64,000 nt of DNA from Sphingopyxis sp. USTB-05 (GCF_023822045.1 NZ_CP084712.1:4213001-4277000), one strand, 5' to 3'; shown: positions 52,446 to 61,192, counted from the first letter of the stretch. The notes: generated from the letters alone by a model not told the origin. Numbers and translations are program-made.

Positions 52446-53627
52446 TTACTTGCCCTTTGCCTGGGCGTCGCCGCCCTTGGCCGGTGCGCCGACGCGCTGC
52501 GCGCTGTTCGCCGGGACCGGGCGGATCGGTGCACCCTGCCGCAGATTGCCGATGCCCTGCGTAATCACCCGCTCGCCGGGCTTCAGCCCGTCGGTAATGA
52601 CCCAGTTGGGGCCGGACGTGCGGTCGGCGACGATCTTGCGCCGGGCTGCCTTATTGTCCTTGCCGACCAGATAGACAAAGGCCGACCCGTCGAAATCGCG
52701 CTGCACCGCGGCCTGCGGCAGCAGGATTGCTTTCGGGTTCACCGCCTGATCGAACAGGGCGGTCACGAACATACCGGGCAGCAATATGCCCCGGGGGTTG
52801 GGGAAGCGCGCGCGCAGCGTGACCGTGCCCGTCGCCTCGTTCACCGTGACATCGGAAAACTGAACGGTGCCGGCAAAGGGATAGGCGCTGCCATCCTCCA
52901 TGCGCAGCCGGACCGAGGTGCTGCCCGCGGTCACTCCGCCGCTTTCGATCGCCTGCCGCAACGTCGTAAGCTCCGCGCTCGACTGCTGCATGTCGACATA
53001 CATCGGGTCGGTTTGCTGGATCACCGCGAGCGGGGTCGCCTGGCTGGCGCTCACGAGTCCGCCCGGCGTGACAAGGCTGCGCCCGATCCGGCCGCTGATC
53101 GGCGCGGTAATCGTCGCGAAGCGCAAGTTGATGCGCGCGGTTTCTAGTGCGGCGCCATTCTGGGCGATTGCGGCTCGCGCCATGCGCGCCTGTGCAAGCG
53201 CATCGGTATAATCCTGCTCGGCGACCGCTTGCATCTTTGCGAGCGGTTCGAGCCGCCGTGCGCGTTCCTCGGCGGCCTGCGCGCTGGCGCGCGCGCTCGC
53301 CAGATTGGCGGCGGCCTGATCGACGCCGGCCTGATAGAGGCTCGCGTCGATCTGATAAAGCGGCTGACCCGCGCGGACGAAGCCGCCTTCGGTGAACAGG
53401 CGGTGGCGGATCAGGCCGTTCACCTGCGGACGCACTTCGCTCGTCTCGAACGCGACGGTGCGCGCGCCGAGCGACGAGGTCACGGGCACCGGCTCGACCT
53501 TGACGGTAACATAGCCGACCTCGGGCGCGCCGCGGCCGCCCTTTTCTTCTTCCGCAGTGCAGGCGGCCAACGACAGCGCGATGGCGCACAGCGCTCCGAC
53601 GCGGAGCAGCGGCCTCTTGTCCAGCAT
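52446..53627 (-). CDS. RND periplasmic adaptor (membrane fusion protein)
   Basis: The roughly 393-residue lipoprotein has MLDKRPLLRVGALCAIALSL followed by the lipobox LAACT. Lipoyl, hairpin and beta-barrel domains follow (LIRHRLFTEGGFVRAGQPLY, LRFATITAPISGRIGRSLVT, GILLPGMFVTALFDQAVNPK). A TTG at 53636 is an alternative start with no better ribosome site. It is the first gene of the efflux operon, and no dedicated regulator gene lies beside it. Confidence 0.92.
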   Translation of the reverse strand: MLDKRPLLRVGALCAIALSLAACTAEEEKGGRGAPEVGYVTVKVEPVPVTSSLGARTVAFETSEVRPQVNGLIRHRLFTEGGFVRAGQPLYQIDASLYQAGVDQAAANLASARASAQAAEERARRLEPLAKMQAVAEQDYTDALAQARMARAAIAQNGAALETARINLRFATITAPISGRIGRSLVTPGGLVSASQATPLAVIQQTDPMYVDMQQSSAELTTLRQAIESGGVTAGSTSVRLRMEDGSAYPFAGTVQFSDVTVNEATGTVTLRARFPNPRGILLPGMFVTALFDQAVNPKAILLPQAAVQRDFDGSAFVYLVGKDNKAARRKIVADRTSGPNWVITDGLKPGERVITQGIGNLRQGAPIRPVPANSAQRVGAPAKGGDAQAKGK

Positions 53628-53777
53628 AAAGGTCAATCTCGTTTCGGGTCGCAGCGGAAAGGGAGGTTTTGCGCCTATTCAGCCCATTGCCCCCCTGCTG
53701 GCAAGTGCAATGGGCGCGATGAGACAATTTGCGACAATTTTTCCGTCAGTCAGGCCCGATCGGGACATGAGGCAAAG

Positions 53778-53808
53778 TTGTCATACTACCAGGGTAGTTG
53801 TCATACAA
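53778..53808 (+). promoter_or_regulatory. Paired GntR/FCD-type sites upstream of receptor 2
   Basis: TTGTCATACTA (53778-53788) and TTGTCATACAA (53798-53808) are 20 bp apart and both fit TnGTnnnACnA. Between them is CTACC-AG-GGTAG. The second ends 7 bp before the -35 box. Confidence 0.65.
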
Positions 53809-53815
53809 TTATCGC

Positions 53816-53845
53816 TTGACAGGGGCGTGGTAGTTCCCGCATCAT
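53816..53845 (+). promoter_or_regulatory. Probable sigma-70 promoter of receptor 2
   Basis: A perfect TTGACA (53816-53821) is followed after 18 bp by CATCAT (53840-53845, four of six matches). The start would fall within the LacI-type operator. Confidence 0.5.
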
Positions 53846-53848
53846 TCG

Positions 53849-53863
53849 TGACACCGGTTACCA
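53849..53863 (+). promoter_or_regulatory. LacI-type operator (site C) of receptor 2
   Basis: TGACACCGGTTACCA is identical over all 15 bases to site D at 59529-59543. It lies downstream of the promoter, over the expected transcription start. Confidence 0.78.
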
Positions 53864-53992
53864 GTTCCGGGCAACGAAATAGAAAAGGGGAGGGCGACCG
53901 ATCGCGCCGCGAAGCCGCGGTCGGCAGGCGCCACCTCCGTGGGAAATCATGGGCGAACGGGCATGGTCCGCCGCCGGCGTGGGAGGATGAAA

Positions 53993-56602
53993 ATGGCGAT
54001 TCAGGCAAGGCGGGGTATCCGGACATTGGCGAAATTGGCGGGCGGCGCATCGCTCGCGGTGCTGGCGATGTCGCCGGCACACGCACAGGATGCGGCGCCC
54101 CCGGCGGACGACGACGCGATCGTCGTCACCGGCATCCGTGCCTCGCTCGAACGCGCAGCCGATATCAAGCGCGAAGCCGAGCAGGTGATGGACGTCATCA
54201 CCGCCGAGGATGTCGGCAAGCTTCCTGACGCGAACGTCGCCGAAGCGCTGCAGCGCGTGACCGGCGTCCAGATCACCCGCGTCTTCGGCGAGGGTCAATC
54301 GGTCTCGGTGCGTGGTCTTCAGCAGGTCCGCGTCGAAGTCGACGGCCGCACGCTGCTCGGCTGGTCGGCCCGCCTGTCGCCGCCCGAGAACGACCAGCTC
54401 GGACGCTCGTCGGGCCTCGATTCGGTGCCATCCAGCCTGTTCGGCCGCCTCGAAGTCCGCAAGTCGCCGCTCGCGAGCAACGCCGAGGGTGGGCTGGGCG
54501 GCACCGTGAACCTCGTCACGCCGAAGCCGCTGTCGTTCAAGGAGCCGACGATCTCGGTCCGTGCGCAGGGCGTCTATTCGGAAAACAGCGACAAGTTCGA
54601 ACCCGCGATCACGGGTTTTGCGACGACCAAATTCGCCGACGACCGGATCGGCGTGATGATCGCGGGCGAATATCAGAAGCGCACGTCGAAGACACAGACG
54701 TTCGAGCGTAACAATTTCCTCAACCGCACCTACACCGGCACCGGTGGCGGCGTGGTCCCGACCCCGGTGCTGCTGCAATATGAGGAATTCACGGTCGACC
54801 GTTCGCGCCTCGGCCTCAACGGCGCGATTCAGTTCGAGGTGACGCCGGAATTCACGATTACCGCCGATGCGCTTTATTCGAAGCTCAAGACCGGTCGGCG
54901 GCAGGACTTTTTCGCTTTCCGCCTGCCCACCGGTGCCAACCCCGTCACCAACCGCATCGTCGAGGACGGCGTGGTCGTCGCGGGCAACGCCAATGGCACC
55001 GTCACCACCGCTGGGCAGATCCGCAACGAGCCGACCGAAAGCTTCCTCTATGGCCTCAACGGCAAATATGAGGGCGACAACGGGCTGACGATCGAAGCCG
55101 ACGGCTATTACAGCAAGGGTACGATCGACCAGACGATCCAGATCATCACCTTGCAGGGGACCGCGCTGGTTCCGGGCGCATTCGATTTCCGCGACACCAC
55201 CATCCCGTCGCTGACGCTGACCGGGCCGTTCAACCCGACCAGCTATGCGTCGTACAACCCGGCCACGAACGGGGTACGCAGCAATCGCCTTATCGGCCTG
55301 CTCGACGAATATACGGGGAAGCTCGACGTCAGCTACGAAACCGGCGGCGTCACGATTGCCGCGGGGGTCCGCTATACAGACCTCCATGCGCGCTCGAATG
55401 CCTTCCGCAGCCAAGTCACTCCGACCCGCGCCGAGATCGAGCCCTATCTGAAGCTCGTCGATGCGGGCGATTTCCTGTCGGATATTCCGGGAACCTTCCC
55501 GCGCAGCTTTCTGAGCACCGCGCCGACATTCGACTACGTGTTCAACCGTGCGCAGGCCGCCGAACCCAATCCGAATGCGAACGGCCGCTCGACCCTGCTG
55601 CCCAATCTCCAGCGCGATTATGATTTCAGCGAAAAGACGCTCGCCGGTTACCTGATGGTGTCGGGCGAGGGCGAGATTGCCGGGATCCCGTATAAGGCGA
55701 ACGCCGGCGTGCGCATCGCATCGACGCGGCTGTCGGTCGACAGCTATGTCAATGTCGGCACCGTCAGCACGCTGCGCACCGACAAGAATCGCTATACGAA
55801 CATACTGCCCAGCGCGAATATCGCGTTCAACGTCAGCGACGACTTCCTGATCCGCGTGTCGGGATCGCAGACGATGCAACGCGCGTCGATCGCCGACCTT
55901 GCACCCTCGACCTTCTTCAACGCGACCAACCTTTCGGTCACCGGGGGCAATGTGAATCTGGAGCCGCCGATCTCGACGCAGGCCGATATCAGCTTCGAAT
56001 ATTATACGGGCAAAAGTTCGCTGATCTCGGGCGCGGTCTTCTACAAGGACGTCAAAAATTTCATCGCGAGCTTTGTGACCACCGGCGTCGACACGACGCT
56101 CGACCCGCAGGGGCGTGAACTGACTTTCTCGCGCCCCGAAAATCTGTCGAGCGCGAAGATCAAGGGCTTCGAAATCGGCATCCAGCAGTTCCTCGACTTC
56201 CTGCCCTCGCCGCTCGACGGTTTCGGCGTGATCGCAAACTACACCTATTCGGATTCGGAGGACAGCGCGGGCTTCCCGCTCGTCGCGGTGTCGAAGAACA
56301 GCTACAACCTCGTCGGCCTGTATGAGAAGGGCCCCTTCTCGGCGCGCATCGCGTATAACTACCGCGACGAGGCGGTGTTCGAATTCTCCGAAGGCCGGCC
56401 GAGCTTCGTCGGCTCGCGCTCGCAGCTCGACGCGCAGGTCGGGGTCGACATCACGAAGAATATCGCGCTGTCGCTCCAGGCACAGAATCTGATGCCCAAG
56501 AAATCCGCGACGACCGAGTATAGCAATTTCAACACGACCGCGCTCAACAGCTATGCCCTGTCCGAGCGGCGTTTCTCCGTCGGCGTGCGCGCGAAGTTTT
56601 AA
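53993..56602 (+). CDS. TonB-dependent receptor (complete)
   Basis: The 869-residue outer-membrane receptor has an N-terminal signal (RTLAKLAGGASLAVLAMSPA, then HAQ). The plug carries AIVVTGIRASLERAADIKRE and DVGKLPDANVAEALQRVTGV, and a 22-strand-type barrel ends in a phenylalanine (VGVRAKF). ATG 53993 follows GGGAGG by six bases; an ATG at 53987 is an alternative. This is the sphingomonad/Caulobacter class of receptors used for plant-derived sugars. The beta-helix enzyme follows 83 bp later, suggesting they handle the same glycan. Confidence 0.95.
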   Translation: MAIQARRGIRTLAKLAGGASLAVLAMSPAHAQDAAPPADDDAIVVTGIRASLERAADIKREAEQVMDVITAEDVGKLPDANVAEALQRVTGVQITRVFGEGQSVSVRGLQQVRVEVDGRTLLGWSARLSPPENDQLGRSSGLDSVPSSLFGRLEVRKSPLASNAEGGLGGTVNLVTPKPLSFKEPTISVRAQGVYSENSDKFEPAITGFATTKFADDRIGVMIAGEYQKRTSKTQTFERNNFLNRTYTGTGGGVVPTPVLLQYEEFTVDRSRLGLNGAIQFEVTPEFTITADALYSKLKTGRRQDFFAFRLPTGANPVTNRIVEDGVVVAGNANGTVTTAGQIRNEPTESFLYGLNGKYEGDNGLTIEADGYYSKGTIDQTIQIITLQGTALVPGAFDFRDTTIPSLTLTGPFNPTSYASYNPATNGVRSNRLIGLLDEYTGKLDVSYETGGVTIAAGVRYTDLHARSNAFRSQVTPTRAEIEPYLKLVDAGDFLSDIPGTFPRSFLSTAPTFDYVFNRAQAAEPNPNANGRSTLLPNLQRDYDFSEKTLAGYLMVSGEGEIAGIPYKANAGVRIASTRLSVDSYVNVGTVSTLRTDKNRYTNILPSANIAFNVSDDFLIRVSGSQTMQRASIADLAPSTFFNATNLSVTGGNVNLEPPISTQADISFEYYTGKSSLISGAVFYKDVKNFIASFVTTGVDTTLDPQGRELTFSRPENLSSAKIKGFEIGIQQFLDFLPSPLDGFGVIANYTYSDSEDSAGFPLVAVSKNSYNLVGLYEKGPFSARIAYNYRDEAVFEFSEGRPSFVGSRSQLDAQVGVDITKNIALSLQAQNLMPKKSATTEYSNFNTTALNSYALSERRFSVGVRAKF

Positions 56603-56613
56603 AAGAGGTCCCC

Positions 56614-56658
56614 GGACCGGCGGCCCCGACCTTTTTTCGGGTCGTGCGCCGCCGGTCC
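56614..56658 (+). promoter_or_regulatory. Two-tier stem-loop between receptor 2 and beta-helix gene
   Basis: The outer 11-bp stem GGACCGGCGGC / GCCGCCGGTCC encloses an inner CCCGA / TCGGG stem with a CCTTTTT-rich loop. It ends 27 bp before the next gene. It could attenuate read-through or protect the receptor mRNA end so that the two genes are expressed at different levels. Confidence 0.65.
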
Positions 56659-56685
56659 ACCGGATCACAAGGAGTGTATCGGATT

Positions 56686-58365
56686 ATGGTTTCGGGTGAT
56701 CGGCGCGCGCGCCTTGTTTCGGTTCTGGCGCTCGGCGCGGCGCTCACTCTACCAGTTCAGGCGCAACCGGCGAAATTGCCCAAAATCCTGTCGGACCCTG
56801 CGACGGCGGCGGCAAACCCGCTGCCCGACTTCAGCTACGCCGGTTATGGCTTCGGGGTGGCGCCGATCCCCGCCGATGCGGGCACGATCATCGACGTGAC
56901 CGATCATGGCGCGATCCCCGACGATGGACTCGACGATAGCAAGGCGGTGCTGCGCGCGCTCGCCGCAGCAAATGCGGTGAAGGGCAAGGTGACGCTGCGT
57001 TTCCCGAAGGGGCGCATACAGATCACCGAAGTGTTGCGCATCACGCGCAGCGACATCACCCTGGACGGTGCGGGCAATGGCGCGGGCGGCAGCGAACTCT
57101 GGTTCCCGCGGCCGCTGAAGCTGATCGACAAAAGCCACGATTATGACGAGCTGCGCGAATATCTGGTGCGCGAGAAGAAGCAGCAGGTCGAGCCCGAGCA
57201 TAATATCGACTATCTGTTCACCGAATATACCTGGGCGGGCGGGATGATCTTTGTCGCGCCGGCGGGCGGCCGGCCGGTCTCTTATGACGGGACAAAGGAT
57301 GTCCGCGACCCGGTGCTCGCCAACGGTGTATCGGGCAAGCAATTCGCGCGAACGCTGACGGTAAACGATGCATCGAAGCTTAAGGTCGGCGATGTCGTGC
57401 AGCTACAATGGTTCTCGGTTGACGGACCCAAAAGCCAGATATTGAAATCGCTCTATGGCGATACCGACCTGCCGATCGGCTCGCATCATTGGACCTTCCC
57501 GAACCGGCCGGTGGTCGCGCAGGCGACGCGCGTCGCGGCGGTGCGCGGCAAGACGGTCACGCTCGGCGATCCATTGCTTCACGATGTCCGTGCGGACCAG
57601 CCCGCGGTCGTCGCCGACTGGACGCATCTTTCGAATGTCGGCATCCAGAATCTGCGGCTGCAATTCCCCGAGGCGCCAGCGTTCGGCCATCATCTCGAGC
57701 AGGGCTATAACGGCATCTATATGACCGGCGTGTTCGACGGCTGGGTCAAAAAGCTGACGATCGACCGCGCGGACAGCGGCATCCTGACCGACAATGCCGC
57801 GAGCCTGACGATCGCCGACATCACGACGACGGGCGACCGCCGCGCGCATTATTCGGTGCATGTCGGCGCCGTGCACAATGTGCTGGTCAAGGATCTGAAG
57901 GTCGAGAATCCGGTCGTTCACCCGGTGAGCATCAACACGCGTTCGACGCGTTCGGTCTTCCTGCGTTCGGTCGTCGACAAGGAGGCGATCATCGATCAGC
58001 ACAGCGGATCGAACCATCAGAATCTGTTCGACGCGATCGAGATGCATATCGATCCGAAGCAGGGCAAGGACGGCTGGCATTACCAGCTGTGGGTCGGCGG
58101 CGGCGCACCCTATTGGAAGCCGGGGCATGGGCTCTACAACACGCTGTGGAATGCAAAGCTGGTGGTGCCCGAAAGCGTGCCCGCCGATGCCACGGTTGCG
58201 ATCACGAGCGGCCTCGAAGGTCCGGGCGAGCGGATCGTCGGGCTGCATGCGAACCGCAATATCACGGTCAGCTATGATCCCGCGCCCTATATCGAGGGGA
58301 CGGGGCAGGCGGTCGATGCGGCGCCGTCGCTTTACGAATATCAGCTCGCGCGCCGGCGGCGCTGA
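56686..58365 (+). CDS. Secreted right-handed beta-helix protein (pectate-lyase-3-like), candidate polysaccharide lyase
   Basis: The 559-residue protein has a signal peptide (RARLVSVLALGAALTLPVQA, then QPAK). After it comes IIDVTDHGAIPDDGLDDSKA, the entry to the pectate-lyase-3/GH28-like parallel beta-helix fold. Repeating short beta turns follow (ITLDGAGNGAGGSELWF, LTIADITTTGDRRAHYSVHV, VLVKDLKVENPVVHPVSINT). An unusual charged insertion at about residues 145-175 (DELREYLVREKKQQVEPEHN) lies before YLFTEYTWAGGMIFVAP. I do not recognise a CAZy family. Context (receptor, GH105, kdu genes) suggests an endo-lyase supplying unsaturated uronates, which is inference. Confidence 0.75.
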   Translation: MVSGDRRARLVSVLALGAALTLPVQAQPAKLPKILSDPATAAANPLPDFSYAGYGFGVAPIPADAGTIIDVTDHGAIPDDGLDDSKAVLRALAAANAVKGKVTLRFPKGRIQITEVLRITRSDITLDGAGNGAGGSELWFPRPLKLIDKSHDYDELREYLVREKKQQVEPEHNIDYLFTEYTWAGGMIFVAPAGGRPVSYDGTKDVRDPVLANGVSGKQFARTLTVNDASKLKVGDVVQLQWFSVDGPKSQILKSLYGDTDLPIGSHHWTFPNRPVVAQATRVAAVRGKTVTLGDPLLHDVRADQPAVVADWTHLSNVGIQNLRLQFPEAPAFGHHLEQGYNGIYMTGVFDGWVKKLTIDRADSGILTDNAASLTIADITTTGDRRAHYSVHVGAVHNVLVKDLKVENPVVHPVSINTRSTRSVFLRSVVDKEAIIDQHSGSNHQNLFDAIEMHIDPKQGKDGWHYQLWVGGGAPYWKPGHGLYNTLWNAKLVVPESVPADATVAITSGLEGPGERIVGLHANRNITVSYDPAPYIEGTGQAVDAAPSLYEYQLARRRR

Positions 58366-58368
58366 GGA

Positions 58369-59424
58369 TTAGCGCCCCGGCGGCGGCGCGACCGACTGCC
58401 GCTCGACGAAGGTCGAGGCGAGGACGTTGCTCTCATCGTCGCCGCCCTTGGTGCCCGGACTGAGGAAGTCGGGGACGAGCGTCTGCGCGGCGCGGATGCC
58501 CATCTCGCGGATCGGCCAGCGCACCGTGCTGAGCGCGGGCCAGATATGCGTCGCCGTCGGACTGTCGTCGAAGCCGATAATGGACAATTCGCCGGGAACC
58601 TTGATTCCCTTTCCGTGCGCAACGCTCATCACGCCCGCCGCCATCTCGTCGTTCGAGCAGAAGACCGCGGTCGGCGGCGCGGGCAGCGAAAGCAACGCCT
58701 CACCGGCCTCGATCCCGGCGGTATAGCGGTAGTTGCCCGGCGCATAAAGTTCGGCGGGCAGGTCGAGCCCTGCCTCGGCCAGCGCCTCGCGGAAACCCTC
58801 TTCGCGCTCGGCCGCCGAACGGAAGCCGACGGGGCCGCGCACGAAACCGATCCGGCGATGGCCGAGAGCGACCAGCCCGCGCACCGCCTCGGCAACCACC
58901 TCGCGGTCGTTCGACGAGATACAATGCTTCGCATCGTCGATCCGCGCCGACCCGATGCGCACGTAACGCACGCCAAGATCCTCGCAGAGCGCGGCAAGAT
59001 CGTCATTCTCAGAAATCGGCGGCAGCAACATCGCGCCGATCGGGCGCTGTTTTTCCAGGAAAGTGCGGACATCGTCGAGCATCTTGTCCGACCCGCGATC
59101 GACCGGACGGACGAGCAGCGCAAGATCGCTGTCCTTGATCGCGTCGAGCACGCCGCGCTGAAAATTGAGCACGGTCTGCGCATTCGGATTGTCGTGCAGC
59201 AGCGCGATCAGGAAATTCCGGCGAAAGGCGAGCGCGCGTGCCTGCGGATTGGGGACGAAGCCAAGCTGCTCGATCGCCTTTTCGACAGCCGCGCGCGTCT
59301 TGTCGGTCAGGAATTCGGAGCGGTTGATCACCCGGCTCACGGTCTTTTTCGAAACCCCTGCAAGCGCTGCGACGTCGTTGATCGTCGGTTGCTTGCTCCC
59401 CGGCCCCTTATTCTGTGCCGCCAT
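58369..59424 (-). CDS. LacI-family repressor of the uronate regulon
   Basis: The 351-residue protein has an N-terminal LacI HTH and hinge helix (TINDVAALAGVSKKTVSRVI, then GFVPNPQARALAF). A periplasmic-binding-protein-like sensor domain follows (ALGHRRIGFVRGPVGFRSAA, PTAVFCSNDEMAAGVMSVAH, LSIIGFDDSP). The start MAAQNKGPGSKQPTIND at 59424 is preceded by AGGGG; longer in-frame extensions cross the operator and are rejected. It diverges from kduI, with site D between them, implying self-control. Sites with the same TGACACCGGT core at 2430, 6215 and 53849 define its probable regulon. Confidence 0.92.
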   Translation of the reverse strand: MAAQNKGPGSKQPTINDVAALAGVSKKTVSRVINRSEFLTDKTRAAVEKAIEQLGFVPNPQARALAFRRNFLIALLHDNPNAQTVLNFQRGVLDAIKDSDLALLVRPVDRGSDKMLDDVRTFLEKQRPIGAMLLPPISENDDLAALCEDLGVRYVRIGSARIDDAKHCISSNDREVVAEAVRGLVALGHRRIGFVRGPVGFRSAAEREEGFREALAEAGLDLPAELYAPGNYRYTAGIEAGEALLSLPAPPTAVFCSNDEMAAGVMSVAHGKGIKVPGELSIIGFDDSPTATHIWPALSTVRWPIREMGIRAAQTLVPDFLSPGTKGGDDESNVLASTFVERQSVAPPPGR

Positions 59425-59527
59425 ATTCTGTCTTTCCCCTGCAAGCCTCTGGCCCGGCTCGCGCTTTCCCTGCAGATGGGCGCTCGAAAGCGTAAAATCA
59501 ACCGCCCGGCGGGGGTGCCAACACCTC

Positions 59528-59543
59528 TTGACACCGGTTACCA
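59528..59543. promoter_or_regulatory. LacI-type operator (site D) between lacI and kduI
   Basis: TTGACACCGGTTACCA lies 52 bp before kduI and 104 bp before the lacI start. The first six bases could also be the kduI -35 box, so repression by occlusion is likely. Confidence 0.78.
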
Positions 59544-59594
59544 TCAAATCTAGCAAGGCAGCAAGCCAGAAATATCGAGCGAGGATGCGATCCC

Positions 59595-60437
59595 ATGTTT
59601 TCCAAGACCTATTACGCCACCCATCCCGTAATGATGGAAGAGGTGTCGAACGCCGAACTGCGCGATCGCTACCTGATCCAGAACCTGTTCCGTGAGGGCG
59701 AGTGCGTCCTCAACTATACCCACGCCGACCGTTTCGTGATCGGCGGCGTTGCCGTCGGCTCGGCGCCGGTCAAGCTGCCCGCGCAGAGCGAGCCGCCGTC
59801 GGCCGCGGGGCATCCGTTCCTCGAACGCCGCGAGCTCGCGATCGTCAACGTGTCATCGGTGGAAGGCACCGTCACCGTCGACGGCGAGAGCTTCACGCTC
59901 GGCAACAAGGACTGCCTCTATGTCACGATGGGTGCGAAGGACGTCGAATTCGCGGGTGCCGGCGCGCGCTATTATCTGGCGTCGTGCCCCGCGCACAAGG
60001 CGTTCACGACGCGCAAGCTGGGCATCGCCGACGCCAATGCGCTCGATCGCGGCAGCCTGGCAGAATCGAACGAGCGCACGATCTTCCAGCTCGTCATTCC
60101 GGGTGTCTGCGACAGCGCGCAACTCGTCATGGGGCTGACCGTGCTCAAGGAAGGAAGCGTCTGGAACACGATGCCGCCGCACATTCACGAGCGCCGCAGC
60201 GAGATCTATTTCTATTTCGAACTCGACAATGTCGACACCGACCGCGTGATGCATTTCATGGGCGAAGGCGAGGCGACGCGTCACATCGTGATGCAGAATG
60301 AGGAAGCGGTGATCAGCCCGCCCTGGTCGATCCACATGGGCGCGGGCACCAAGGCCTATGCCTTTATCTGGGCGATGGCGGGCGAGAATCAGGACTATAC
60401 CGACATGAACGTCCTCGACATCTGTCAGCTTTCGTAA
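59595..60437 (+). CDS. kduI: 4-deoxy-L-threo-5-hexosulose-uronate ketol-isomerase
   Basis: The 280-residue cupin isomerase converts 5-keto-4-deoxyuronate, formed from unsaturated uronates, to 2,5-diketo-3-deoxygluconate. Zinc ligands H196, H198, E203 and H247 are present ([18 protein letters not shown] and WSIHMGAG). The length equals the family norm. It starts the operon kduI-kduD-kdgK and overlaps kduD by 1 bp. GH105 supplies its substrate. Confidence 0.97.
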   Translation: MFSKTYYATHPVMMEEVSNAELRDRYLIQNLFREGECVLNYTHADRFVIGGVAVGSAPVKLPAQSEPPSAAGHPFLERRELAIVNVSSVEGTVTVDGESFTLGNKDCLYVTMGAKDVEFAGAGARYYLASCPAHKAFTTRKLGIADANALDRGSLAESNERTIFQLVIPGVCDSAQLVMGLTVLKEGSVWNTMPPHIHERRSEIYFYFELDNVDTDRVMHFMGEGEATRHIVMQNEEAVISPPWSIHMGAGTKAYAFIWAMAGENQDYTDMNVLDICQLS

Positions 60438-61192
60438 TGGCGGGCCTGTTCGATCTTTCGGGCAAGGTTGCGCTCGTCACCGGTGCCAACACGGGCATCG
60501 GGCAGGGGATCGCGCTTGCGCTTGCCGAAGCGGGAGCCGACATTGCTGCCGCCGGCCGTTCCCCCGCCGACGAGACCGTCGGCAAGGTGCGCGGGCTCGG
60601 CCGCAAGGGCGAGAATTTCGCCGCCGACCTGTCGAGCGTCGGCGCCGTGCAGCCGCTCGTCGATGCGGTGCTCGCCGAATTCGGACGCATCGACATCCTC
60701 GTCAACAATGCCGGCATCATCCGCCGGGCGGACGCGGTCGATTTCACCGAGGCCGACTGGGACGCGGTGATGGACACCAATTTGAAGACGCTCTTCTTCC
60801 TCTGTCAGAGCGTCGGCCGTCACATGATCGCGCGCGGTTCGGGCAAGATCATCAACATCGCCTCGATGCTCACCTTTCAGGGCGGCATTCGCGTGCCGAG
60901 CTATACCGCATCGAAATCGGGGGTCGGCGGGCTCACCAAGCTGCTCGCGAATGAGTGGGCGGCGAAGGGCGTGCAGGTCAACGCGATCGCGCCCGGCTAT
61001 ATCGCGACGAACAACACCGCCGCATTGCAGGGTGACGAGACGCGCAACCGCCAGATCATGGAGCGCATCCCGGCCGGCCGCTGGGGCGACCCCAGCGACA
61101 TCGGCGGCGCTGCGGTCTTCCTCGCGTCATCGGCGTCGGACTATGTGCAGGGCCATATCCTCGCCGTCGACGGCGGCTGGCTCGCGCGATAA
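60437..61192 (+). CDS. kduD: 2-keto-3-deoxy-D-gluconate (2-deoxy-D-gluconate) 3-dehydrogenase
   Basis: The 251-residue short-chain dehydrogenase reduces 2,5-diketo-3-deoxygluconate to 2-keto-3-deoxygluconate. The nucleotide motif VTGANTGIGQG (about 14-24), NNAG at 90-93 and the active-site set S143, Y156, K160 are all present. The C-terminal VQGHILAVDGGWLAR is standard. The order kduI-kduD is conserved in many bacteria. Confidence 0.95.
   Translation: MAGLFDLSGKVALVTGANTGIGQGIALALAEAGADIAAAGRSPADETVGKVRGLGRKGENFAADLSSVGAVQPLVDAVLAEFGRIDILVNNAGIIRRADAVDFTEADWDAVMDTNLKTLFFLCQSVGRHMIARGSGKIINIASMLTFQGGIRVPSYTASKSGVGGLTKLLANEWAAKGVQVNAIAPGYIATNNTAALQGDETRNRQIMERIPAGRWGDPSDIGGAAVFLASSASDYVQGHILAVDGGWLAR

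Larger units (their letters stand above)
53628..53992. other. Regulatory intergenic region between efflux operon and receptor 2
   Basis: These 365 bases hold no gene. On the efflux side there is a stem-loop GCCCATTGC / GCAATGGGC (53682-53690 and 53707-53715). A direct repeat GACAATTT follows at 10-bp spacing (53723-53730, 53733-53740), in phase with the DNA helix and suited to an operator of the efflux promoter. On the receptor side lie two GntR-type sites, a TTGACA promoter and a LacI-type operator, listed separately. The leader before receptor 2 is about 140 bases. Confidence 0.65.

Noticed and set aside
53858..56668. A 936-residue open frame on the minus strand opposite receptor 2
   Set aside because: It is a high-GC shadow: composition is Arg/Asp/Ala-rich without family motifs, while the plus strand encodes a clear TonB receptor.
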